Source of the DNA: Cladosporium sp. IMV 00045
Lineage: Eukaryota; Ascomycota; Dothideomycetes; Cladosporiales; Cladosporiaceae
Direction: 5' to 3'
Assembly: GCA_001931905.2 (NCBI GenBank)
Contig: MSJI02000826.1
Span: 39,172 to 103,171, forward strand
Length of the DNA: 64,000 nucleotides
Position 1 is the stretch's first letter; each line of letters starts with the position of its first letter. Below the pieces are notes generated by a model. The model was not told the DNA's origin. It did no database searches and saw only the letters and a list, made by a program, of their open reading frames with translations. A program made the translations under genes and the position numbers. Below, piece by piece: positions 33,601 through 42,656 of the stretch.

Positions 33601-34255
33601 ATCTTGAAAGAAGGGGCAGTGCTTCGTGAAGGATTGCCTCAAAATGTTGGAGGGTGCTTGGGGTATGTATATCAGTGATTGCACGCCGCTGGTTATACTG
33701 CTAGAAGGGAACGTCGTCTCTTTTGAGTGCTTCGCTCAAGGAGCGCCCATGACCCCGGCTGCATTATCTCTCGTGGTCGGCGTCAACCTCGAGTCCGCCC
33801 GCTATCTGCCAAAACGCTATATCTCGGCATGAGGAGTATCAGAAGAGATGTGATGGATGGCTTGGAGTGTCGAGCGCGGTGGCGGAGGAGTGTGGTCCGA
33901 GCGGGGAGGTGCACCGCCCAACTTTTATCTCCAGGCACCGCACAATATCCTCCCACAGTCTCGACTCAAACCAATGAGATCTTTGAGATTGTCATGCTCC
34001 TCCAACTTCTCGGTGTATGCCCTGAGCATGACTGTACGATGTGTCTCGCGCTCCTCCATGCATCTCTGGTTGCGACAAATGGAGAAAGGAAAGTATCCAC
34101 ACCCAGATAGGTTTTAACCAGATGAATCGCCGTTGGTTTTGCTGATAACGACTCAAGCTTTGTGCTCGCACGATACTGCTATTTATCTCACAGTACGATC
34201 TATTTACATCACGTTACCAAGGAGCCACTCACGACACCGTCATCACACTACAATC
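33601..34255. other. Divergent promoter, ACS transporter / aldolase
   Basis: About 650 bp between two head-to-head starts. No domain-bearing frame or repeat is seen. Possible shared regulatory region of the cluster. Confidence 0.5.
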
Positions 34256-35138
34256 ATGGGCAGCATTGCACCTCCAGCCTCTGGATTTCCTACACCTCTC
34301 ACAACAAAGGTTCAGAATCCTCGTCTCAAGCTACTCAATGGTCTCAGAGATGGCAAGTATCCCTTGATGACTTTCATGGCTATCTCATCTGTGCGAATGG
34401 CTCAAATCGTCGCATTGACGGGTTTCGATGGTACGTGGTGCTAGAACAATCTACGCAAACAATTTCTGTGTATTGACCGTCTTACTAGGTATCATCATCG
34501 ATGCTGAACATGGAAACTTTGGAGACGACTCTATCCACAACTCTGTAGCTGCGATATCTGGCCTCGGCGTCTCACCTATCATTCGTGTCCGCGGAACAAC
34601 GCACGACATCCTCAAACGAGCACTCGATACCGGTGCACACGGCATTCTCGTCCCGCAGGTCAATACTGGTGACGAAGCCAGGGCTGTGGCGGCCAGTAGC
34701 AAATTCCCCCCAGAGGGTGTGCGAGGACAAGGCTCAGCATTTCCGGCCATTGGTCACGGGCTCACCACGCCCGAATACATGAAGACGGCCAACCAGACAA
34801 TCATCGTCATGCTTCAGATCGAGACGAAAGCCGGCGTCGAGAACGTTGAGGAAATCTGTGCAACCCCCGGTGTGGACCTTGTTTTCATCGGCCCCAATGA
34901 TCTAGCACAATCGCTACTTGGCTACACTCCTGCCCGTGGAGATGAACCTGAGTTTGTTGAGGCCATTAGCAAGATTGAGAATGCCGCCAGAAAGCACGGA
35001 AAATGGTTCGCACGGATGGTCAACGACGGTGCAGCATCTATCGAAGCCAAGAAGAGATACGATACAGTCGCAATGACAGGTGACACGAAGGCGATCCAAA
35101 ATTGGTATATTGCGGAGATCGCGAAGGTTCGAGCATGA
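34256..35138 (+). CDS. HpcH/HpaI aldolase/citrate lyase family enzyme
   Basis: Two exons (34256-34430, 34489-35138) with a 58-bp intron encode 274 aa. Class II pyruvate aldolase blocks are present: FDGIIIDAEHGNFGDD (base and metal region), ISPIIRVRG-like VSPIIRVRGTTHD, DTGAHGILVPQVNTGDEA, MLQIETKAGVENVEEI (metal Glu) and GVDLVFIGPNDLAQSLL (metal Asp). The family splits 2-keto-3-deoxy or 4-hydroxy-2-oxo acids into pyruvate and an aldehyde. With an organic-anion importer next to it, a carbon-catabolic role is inferred. The precise substrate is unknown. Confidence 0.88.
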
Positions 35139-35548
35139 TCAGGAAGTAAACAGGGCCAGTAGACAATATTTTGAGCATAGTTATATCCAGTATTGCCTTC
35201 CAACGTTTAATCACTTAGGGCTACAGTATCTCCGCGTTCATGATTCGTTATAAGGCACTGGGGCTGATGGTACGAGCATACACGACAGGAAACAGCCGAT
35301 CTCTCGCAACTCAATCATCTTAGAAAACATGATCAAGACATAAGCATTTTACATCATTGTCTCTATATAGCGCGGTTACGGTAAGTCGCGGTTCTGGCAA
35401 GTTGATAGAACTTCGGATGACACGATGCAGTCAAAGATACAGGTAATTTATCGTAAGTCGTCTTTCATCTGCCCTTTATGCATTTGGCCGTTGATTATTT
35501 TGAGATTTATATAATGTTACGCCAGCGATTACATCATCAGATCAGCAA
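35139..35548. other. Intergenic region upstream of the tRNA
   Basis: About 410 bp, AT-rich, no supported gene. Presumed aldolase 3' UTR and tRNA flank. Confidence 0.5.
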
Positions 35549-35642
35549 GGTCTTATAGTGTAGGGGTATCACAGTACGTTGTGGAGCCTGAGAAATCAAG
35601 ACAACGTCCGTACTAACCCGTGTTCGAATCACGGTAAGGCCA
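35549..35642 (+). tRNA. tRNA-His (GTG) with a ~23-nt intron
   Basis: A cloverleaf can be folded by hand. The acceptor stem GGTCTTA pairs with TAAGGCC with one G-T pair. The D arm is GTG/CAC, the anticodon stem GTACG/CGTAC, and the T arm CCGTG-TTCGAAT-CACGG is perfect. The anticodon loop TTGTGG places GTG at 34-36. The intron (about 35585-35607) starts one base 3' of the anticodon, the canonical site. The B-box TTCGAATC is intact. T runs at 35651-35655 and 35659-35670 would end RNA polymerase III transcription. Removing the intron leaves 71 nt, slightly short in the D and variable loops. Confidence 0.82.
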
Positions 35643-35955
35643 GATCATATCTTTTTGGCTTTTTTTTTTTTGGCTTTTCTCCCTAGACTGAGGATATTCA
35701 TTTCTTTAGAGACTAATCCATGGATCTCGTTCTTATTTTGGTATCATTGACTAAGGGACATAGGGCGTCTACTAGTTTGAACCGCTCAGCGTAGCTAATG
35801 TCAGAGTGATTTTTTCACCTTGAGTGAACCGCCAGCAGTTTGAATTATTAATATATGAATATATGAGAGAAAAGACACAGTGATATATAGACAATGGTAT
35901 GAACCTTCAATTCTTGCATTGCATCCGGGATCATCAAGTAATGCTCCTCACCAGC
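35643..35955. other. Intergenic region with Pol III terminator
   Basis: T5 and a longer T tract directly follow the tRNA. The rest is AT-rich 3' flank of the rhodopsin-like gene. No gene is seen. Confidence 0.6.
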
Positions 35956-37297
35956 CTACTTGGGGCTTCGATTCTTCTCGGGATCGACAAACTCCTCCGA
36001 ACGATAGACGGAAGTCTTCGTGTTGATGATCATCGTCTGCGAGTGATTACTACTCGCATCGGCATCGCGATCGCTTTCTGCGTGTTCGTCATTATGCCAC
36101 GCCATCGTCGATGTCCCGAAGCCTTTGCTGCACTCGATATCACCCAGTTCCAGCTCGCCCTCTTCGCTTGAGCTGCGCTTGTATCCGGTCCGGTCTCTTG
36201 GGGTTTGCTTGGCTGTGCCGGTCGTCAAGCCTTTTGTCTTCGTGCTTCCGTATGAGCGCCCGCCTGAAGATAGCCCGAAGGAGGGCATGATTTTGCGGAA
36301 GAGAGGACGCAGGGTTGCACAGCAGGCGGCTGTCATGCCCAGGTTGATCTCAATCGTAGACCAGATGGCGACCTCGATTGTGGAGTGTAGGAAGTCGTCC
36401 TCGTTGGTCATCCCCTGAATGTAGGGGAATCGTGCAATGGTTGCAGCAGAGGCTCTGAAAGGGTATCATGGTCAGCTTCTACAAGCTCAGTTGGTAAGAA
36501 ATGTGTGGGTTTGCCATGACTTACAAAGCGCCCGTGGCCAGAACGAGGATAACCGAAGCCTTCTCTCGGCGAGACAACTGCAAGCCCCACACGAGGAAGG
36601 CCGGTAGAATTGCAAAGACCCAGTCCGTGATGCATGCGATTACGGAGTAACCATAGAAAGTGGCGACGACGATATATGGGTCCATGCATGAGCCTTGTCC
36701 GCCCGTGAATCTCGTCCAGAAGTATGCCGAGGGATAGCACTGGAAAAGGAAGATGAAAAAGAAAACAAAACTGTAAAGCTGGGTGACGGCGAGGTTGAGA
36801 TAAACGATGATCCGATGGGTTCGGCTGACACTGAGGCGAAGGAGCATGAGACCGATGGCAGCTTTGATGGCCATACTGGAGATGATAAAAAGCGGCTCAC
36901 AAAGCCACCAGAACTACAAGGATAATCCGATCAGCATGCTGTTCTCAGTAGATGGAAGAAATGAGATTACCTTCAATGCTTTAGGGATGTCGCTCTGAGG
37001 TTGGATGTCGACATGGTGTTGTCCTGTACCGTACGAGATTCCGACATAAGCCAGTGCCGTAAATACCGTCAAGGATGCCTACCATGCCTTTGATGTCAGA
37101 AGTCACGCCTTTGGTGGATTACGTTCGTTTCAATGCGGGCTTACCCATGATAAGATCGCGAACCAGTCATCCAGTCCGAAAGCTTTCTGGATAGACCGTC
37201 TTGTGTATACGCGTAGAGCGCATGCGGTAGCCGTCAGAGCATAGAAAATAGTGCATACCGCCAGGAAGTCCCAGCCGCGGTCGGCGGGTCCTGCCAT
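35956..37297 (-). CDS. Fungal rhodopsin-domain integral membrane protein (SAT4/PTH11-like)
   Basis: Four exons (37145-37297, 36971-37078, 36525-36913, 35956-36454) encode 382 aa. Seven hydrophobic segments run from FLAVCTIFYALTATACALRV through LTVFTALAYVGISYG, FIISSMAIKAAIGLMLLRLS, IIVYLNLAVTQLYSFVFFFI, ATFYGYSVIACITDWVFAIL and ASVILVLATGALASAATIAR to IWSTIEINLGMTAACCATL. The blocks DDWFAILSW, RTHRIIVY and CITDWVFAILP are typical of this family. The cytosolic tail is hydrophilic and acidic (SSSEEGELELGD). Members include putative G-protein-coupled sensors in plant pathogens, though the N-terminal CFEM domain of Pth11 is absent. Ligand unknown. Confidence 0.85.
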
Positions 37298-37873
37298 TAT
37301 TGCAAAACGAGTGTAAAAGAGTGAGAAGTGGTATGTCGAGCATAGAAACAATGACTTGGGGCCGGTGGCCACCCGCGGGATATGTACAGTGCGGCGACGA
37401 AGGAAATGTCACGATTCAGGCTATGGCCTGGCTTCGAAGTTAACAAAGTCTTTCCAGAGTGGCGGCGACTCGGCATCCAAAACGCTTCTTGTGGCAGATC
37501 TCTTCGTGACTTGACTCGACATAGTAGTGCATTTGCAGGGGCCAAGAAAGGTCGCTCTAAATCTAGTACTTGAGCGGTCCAGTAGTCGTAGGCCGAATCC
37601 TCTCAGGAGCAGCAAAAGAATGCAGTGGCTGAGTGGACCCTAAACATGCTTTCGTGGCAGTATGTGCAGAAAAGCCCATAATAAAGGCATGAGCCGGTGA
37701 AGGGATTTGACTATGCACTCCACCATGGAGTGAACATTTTAGTGAACGTTAACCACCGCCGGTTGCAAGAAAGGCGAATCTTAGTGCACTACACTTGATG
37801 TATTGCTCGTATTGTGACAGCGGCATGTCACTAGTTACTATCGAAGGATTGCGGTAACAACATCCAGATTGCC
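37298..37873. other. Intergenic region upstream of the rhodopsin-like gene
   Basis: About 575 bp containing the presumed promoter of the minus-strand gene. Nothing else is recognised. Confidence 0.5.
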
Positions 37874-38171
37874 TCAATTGAGCCCGTGTCGGTCTGTCTG
37901 TTTGTTCGTTTGCTTTGGTCTTTGGTTCGCTCAGGTTAGCATGAGTGTAGACGTGGAGGCCGCGTAAAGGGGGGAACACTGGTGAAACGCCACGTTCGAA
38001 GACAGAGGCAGCTTTCTGCCTCAATTGAGCCCGTGTCGGTCTGTCTGTTTGTTCGTTTGCTTTGGTCTTTGGTTCGCTCAGGTTAGCATGAGTGTAGACG
38101 TGGAGGCCGCGTAAAGGGGGGAACACTGGTGAAACGCCACGTTCGAAGACAGAGGCAGCTTTCTGCCTCAA
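37874..38171. repeat. Two perfect tandem copies of a 147-bp unit
   Basis: Copy 1 is 37874-38020 and copy 2 is 38021-38167; by eye they are identical base for base. A third copy starts with TCAA at 38168 and then diverges. Because 147 is 49 codons, a minus-strand frame (37749-38171) carries a 49-residue repeat (from RQKAASVFERGVSPVFPP), but there is no sign of a real gene. Confidence 0.92.
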
Positions 38172-38806
38172 CCACGCCGCGAAGGATTCAAGTAATCTTC
38201 AGCCAGGTCGTTCTTTGAAGTGAAGCCGGGTTAGTGGCATGGCTGTTTTACGGCCCAAAGCGGTTGATGTGCGGCAAGTCTCTGAGTAAGCGATGGAAGC
38301 GACAGCCGAAGTGCTGTAAGTTTGTCAGCAGATCAGCTGACAAAATCCCCCAATTACCAAGAATTGAAACATACTTCTCTCCACATTCTTAGTTACACCC
38401 CAGACGCCAGCGCCGACGATCACCCCGTGAACCCCTCAAAATCAAAGGCGTTATTACCAGGTTCTCGACTCGCGACCGTTGATCGTCGCAGTCCGCATCT
38501 GTGAATATATTTGCGATCGCCTCACGAACCTTCTCGCTGCGGAAGTTGGTTTGCAGCTAATCCTCTCGGTTCCTGTACTATTTACAAATCGATCAAAAGG
38601 ACTGACTCTGCAGCCGAACGCAAAGGGTCTGCCACGGCGACTGCCGAGCAGATCGACCTAAGCCCTATCTACCGCTCCTTATTGACCTGCTAGTTGATGT
38701 AGTGCGTGTGTTCGTTCCCGCTGCTCGGTTTTCGACGTTGTCTCGATATCTTACTATTATGATTGGTGCACCCAGTATAACCGAGAATGGCGGTCCTTGA
38801 AAGAAC
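38172..38806. other. Intergenic region downstream of the phosphate symporter
   Basis: About 635 bp with short frames only. Presumed 3' UTR of the minus-strand PHO89-like gene. Confidence 0.5.
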
Positions 38807-40675
38807 TTAAGAATCCATGCCCAAACCGTTGGTCCCAGCTGCGCCAGGGTGATTCATATCCCAGCGAGGAGTGTTAACGGCCATGACCGTGACGAGTCCA
38901 GAGATGATGGCGGCACCTGGGAGAGTCATTGCCCACGAAAACAAAATGAAGCACATCTGGCGCCAGTTGACAGCCTTGAGATCGTAATTCATGAGAGCAA
39001 CGCCCATACTGGCTCCAACCAAGCATTGAGTCGTCGATACCGGGAGACCAAGACGGGAAGCCATGAGGACTGTAATGGCAGATCCAAGCTCAATAGCATA
39101 ACCGCGAATTGGGCTGAGCTGCGTGATGCGATTGCCGACGGCTCTCATGATATTATAGCCCATGAACCAAAAGCCCAAACCGAGAGCAATGCCAGCCATC
39201 GCAAGAATCCAGATTGGAACAGGAGCCTCTGTTTCGACTGCACCAGCCAGCCAAGTCTGGTAGACAGCAACAAGCGGACCAATGGCGTTTGCAACATCGT
39301 TGGCACCATGGGAGATACACGATAAGATGGCCGAAGCGACCTGGCAGTAGGTCCATAGATGTTCAATGCGGTCGTCGTAACGATGTGCGCGGGCGTGGAT
39401 GGCTCTCAGCTGTGCGGAATCGTGCGTGATGACATCTGTAGTAACGCCGCGAAGCAGGATGAACTTGGTCCAGCCCCACCATTTCTGGACGTTGTACCAT
39501 GACATGTGTTGTACGGGCCCAATAAACCTCTCATACGGAGGGACATAGCCTGGCTTTTGGGCCGCCTCCGGAATCGCACGCTCTCCACGCTCATACTCGC
39601 CAGCAAGCTGGGCCGCATCTTCAGGGCTCATTTTAGAAGGTTCGGCTGCGCTACTCGCAAAGTCACCGGTAGGGGTATGACCGTCAGAAGAGCCTTCTTT
39701 GTCGATCTCGGAGTTTTCGTTCACACTGGACCCAACAGGTGGTAGCCCCTGAGCCCTACGGGCTCTCTCCTCATCCTTGCGACCAGCAGTGACATTCCCG
39801 TATGCATCCTCGTAATAACTAATTGTCGACTCCGTGTTTTTACTAGGGAAGTAGACGGGAGGATCTTCTCGGTACAACAATGGACCGAGCGGGATGTGGT
39901 ACCATATGATACGAGAGTCCCCTTTGACTAGGCGACGCCAAAAGTATGGCTTGAAGAAAACGTAGGCAAAGAGCAGTGCGCCAAAGAAGACTCCCAAGAC
40001 CGTGCCAACCGCGGGCCCGGCACCGAAATCCTCAAGTGAAGGCGAGCCAGGAGCCTCGACGACCATGAAGAGGGCAAGCATTGCGGCAGTGAAGGCAAGA
40101 TAAAACGGTATCAAGCGAAGAGCCCATTTGAAAGCATCTTCCCTAGCGAGGATGCCATGCTTGATGGTGCCAAAGAGGATCGCAGCGAGGGCGCCCGAGA
40201 TGAGAGGCGCAATGCCCCAAGATGCGGCAATCTGGGATACGCTTCCAGATGCCCAGCCCCACTGAATGTTTGTTTGTACAGCGATTCCAGCTCCAACAAG
40301 TGCGCCAGTGATGGTCTGCGTAGTCGAAACGGGCATGGAAAGTTTGGTTGCTGTCATCAGCCATGCTGCATTACCGAGCTCCGCGCAACCTAGAACGACC
40401 ATAAACACAGCAGGAGACCCTTCGAATGGTGAAGCATCGATTATACCATTGCGAATAGTGTCAGTCACTCGAGCACCGAGCGCGAACGCACCGATAAACT
40501 CGAATATCATGGCCAATATACCGACGTGCCACATCTTCAGCGTGCGTGCTGCGACAGATGTCGCAAAAGAATTGGCCACATCGTTGGCGCCGTTACCGAA
40601 TGCGGCGAAGAATGATGTGATGAAGGTGAGGGCGACAATCCAGTCCCATGGTGATGTGGCCGGTGGAGCTGGCAT
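38807..40675 (-). CDS. PHO89: Sodium/phosphate symporter, PiT family (Pho89/PHO-4-like)
   Basis: A 622-aa intronless high-affinity Na+/phosphate permease. The two inverted-repeat signatures are present: GNGANDVANSFATSVAARTL near residue 28 and SHGANDVANAIGPLVAVYQT in the second half. PVSTTQTITGALVG and PVSTTQCLVGASMGVA are the paired pore blocks. The hydrophilic central loop (about 280-410) links the two halves, as in family members. The protein begins MPAPPATSPWDWIVALTFI without a signal peptide. Orthologues are induced by phosphate starvation and at alkaline pH. A Git1-like permease 4 kb away suggests shared phosphate-supply function. Confidence 0.93.
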   Translation of the reverse strand: MPAPPATSPWDWIVALTFITSFFAAFGNGANDVANSFATSVAARTLKMWHVGILAMIFEFIGAFALGARVTDTIRNGIIDASPFEGSPAVFMVVLGCAELGNAAWLMTATKLSMPVSTTQTITGALVGAGIAVQTNIQWGWASGSVSQIAASWGIAPLISGALAAILFGTIKHGILAREDAFKWALRLIPFYLAFTAAMLALFMVVEAPGSPSLEDFGAGPAVGTVLGVFFGALLFAYVFFKPYFWRRLVKGDSRIIWYHIPLGPLLYREDPPVYFPSKNTESTISYYEDAYGNVTAGRKDEERARRAQGLPPVGSSVNENSEIDKEGSSDGHTPTGDFASSAAEPSKMSPEDAAQLAGEYERGERAIPEAAQKPGYVPPYERFIGPVQHMSWYNVQKWWGWTKFILLRGVTTDVITHDSAQLRAIHARAHRYDDRIEHLWTYCQVASAILSCISHGANDVANAIGPLVAVYQTWLAGAVETEAPVPIWILAMAGIALGLGFWFMGYNIMRAVGNRITQLSPIRGYAIELGSAITVLMASRLGLPVSTTQCLVGASMGVALMNYDLKAVNWRQMCFILFSWAMTLPGAAIISGLVTVMAVNTPRWDMNHPGAAGTNGLGMDS

Positions 40676-41369
40676 ATTGGTGGTCGCTCAAGAGACAAGA
40701 GAACAGCCAAAGAATAAGTTTAATGACAAGATGGAGAATGGTGGCAAAGCAACAGGCAGGAGCAAGCAGTTGATTTTAAACCTACCCAGGACATGTTGTC
40801 TCCATGGGCTATTCTCTTGGATAGAACATACGCAAAGCTCGTCCTTGGAAGGTTGATACCCACATTGATCTCGTCATTGGCTTGTATACGAGGAGATTCA
40901 CCAGCAAGCCTTGGAAATTCTCTTCGACTTCGCGTCGAACAGCGATGAAGTGTTTAGAGGGAATGCTCAAGTTCATGGCGGCCTTTGCATGTAGCTTGGA
41001 AGTAGACGTGCAGTTAAGTATAGCTGTGGCTTGCGGTAAGGCTGAGAACCTGCCAACATGACATTGTCCTGAGTGTTCGAGTGGTCCCCTTCAACCAGAG
41101 CACGTGGGCATGGCGCCTAGTAAGTTGACCATCGGCGCCCAGAGCACAGTGACGACTTCTCGCGGCATCCCGAAGCAATGGCCCTCTGCGCAAGTTCACC
41201 ACTCAAAGCTGACAGACAAGGCTGCGCGGCGTGACTTTGGCCAAGAGGTGTAACCTAAGACTAAAATTGATGTTAAGATGTTTGAAAGTTGTCGCGTGAA
41301 GATGTGAAGATAGGCGGCGATGAGGTGTTTTGAGTTTGTTGAAAGCAGGAGTGACGACGGGTGATGTGA
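40676..41369. other. Promoter region of the phosphate symporter
   Basis: About 700 bp with no supported gene. A sequence search for Pho4/NUC-1-type CACGTG boxes finds CACGTGGG at 41100, which could be functional. Confidence 0.45.
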
Positions 41370-42140
41370 TTGGCTGGCGTGAACGCGCTTTGGTGGCTGG
41401 CCGAGAAACTCCATACTTCGTCGTACAGTAGTCTGTACGGATTACCTACAAGTACCTTAGTCGTATACTTGTGTTGGCCACGATATTCGAGCAAAGTCAT
41501 GCCAGAGCTTGTTCACGCAGCCTCTAAGCAGGCTTTTGAACGTTCTCTTGCTGCGCGGCTGTCTCTCCTTTCTTGCTCCTTCTCAGGTTTTCTCATCACT
41601 TTCTCCCTACCGGCGTCTGCCGTTTTCTGGTTGCAGCTCTTGCGTGAGTCCTCAGACTCTCCATCGTACGGTAACAGGCTTCTGGTCTGCCAATTCTTGT
41701 GCAGCTTTTCTGTTTTGTCCATCGCTGCCTTGTGTTTGCGGTTGTATACCTTCTGGTCTTTTTTATACTTTGCTCCTCGCATTTTTGCCTCTCCGACGGT
41801 CTCACCCTCTTTTGGCCAAGAGCGATATTGTTTCTACTGTGCGCAGACTCTCGAAACTCCTGGCGACGCACTCCAGGCTCCTCGGCAGACTCTCCAAAGT
41901 ATGCAACCCGTCCACTATGGCTCAATTCGTGGAAGCGGTTTCGCTCTCGGATTATATCCGGATCCGTCTTTGAAACGGCAACTTGAAGACTGCGTTACCG
42001 GAGTGCAGACACTTTTCGACGTGGTAGAGGTTGATTTCGAAGTCGAAGCGAACGAAGGTCTTTTCGATGAGTTCTACTACTACGCTTCTCGAGGCATCTT
42101 GGCGGCTTGTGGTGTACTTAGATTTGACATATGCCACTGA
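41370..42140 (+). CDS. Hypothetical protein, doubtful
   Basis: An open frame of 256 codons that I do not recognise. It has two hydrophobic segments (SCSFSGFLITFSLPASAVFW and CSFSVLSIAALCLRLYTFW) and an acidic C-terminal part (DVVEVDFEVEANEGLFDEF). The stop codon falls at the beginning of the 88-bp repeat array. Codon use is unremarkable and no splice pattern improves it. It may be a lineage-specific gene or a chance frame. An alternative start is the Met at 41500. Confidence 0.25.
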   Translation: MAGVNALWWLAEKLHTSSYSSLYGLPTSTLVVYLCWPRYSSKVMPELVHAASKQAFERSLAARLSLLSCSFSGFLITFSLPASAVFWLQLLRESSDSPSYGNRLLVCQFLCSFSVLSIAALCLRLYTFWSFLYFAPRIFASPTVSPSFGQERYCFYCAQTLETPGDALQAPRQTLQSMQPVHYGSIRGSGFALGLYPDPSLKRQLEDCVTGVQTLFDVVEVDFEVEANEGLFDEFYYYASRGILAACGVLRFDICH

Positions 42141-42515
42141 GACGTCTGCTTTACGATTTGCGTTCCTCCGAAAGACATAAGCATATATCATCAGCATTAA
42201 TACACTATGAAGTGGCCTATGCCACTGAGATGTCTGCCTCTCCAACGATGTTTCTCCGTGAGATGGATGCAAATACCATCAACATTGATACATCATAGAG
42301 TGACCTATGCCACTGAGATGCCCGCTTTGGGGTGACCTACGCCACTGAAATATTGGCCTTTCGAACAGCCTTCCTCTGGAAAATGGCTGCATATATCATC
42401 AGCAATAATGCATTGCGAAGCTAGCTACACCACTGAGGTGTCTTCATTCTGAGCGATGTTTCTCAGTGACATTGACGCAAATACCATCAACTCCAGCAAC
42501 TCCAAGCGAGTGAAG
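42120..42515. repeat. Tandem repeat with 88-bp period, about four and a half units
   Basis: The landmark ATGCCACTGAG (with variants ACGCC, ACACC) occurs at 42131, 42219, 42307, 42339 and 42427. Spacings are 88, 88, 32 and 88, so one unit is truncated to 32 bp. Each full unit also carries a block like GCAAATACCATCAACATTGATAC at a constant offset. Units differ mainly by substitutions. Confidence 0.88.
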
Positions 42516-42656
42516 AATGACGAGTCAAGTCAAAGTGCTCATTCGGACCGTTGGGAACCAAGATAACCGACAACCGCCACGAAGACAGTCGTCGCCAAGC
42601 AACTTCATTGTGTGCTATTTGCTATCGCCGCGACCAAATTCTCATTCAAGAGCGAC

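Noticed and set aside
37749..38171. A 140-codon repetitive minus-strand gene
   Set aside because: Kept as a tandem repeat only. No start context, splice pattern or domain supports a protein, though it is noted as a finding.
37874..38171. CRISPR-like or LTR-like repeat
   Set aside because: The units are directly adjacent with no spacers and no terminal TG..CA, and the organism is a eukaryote.
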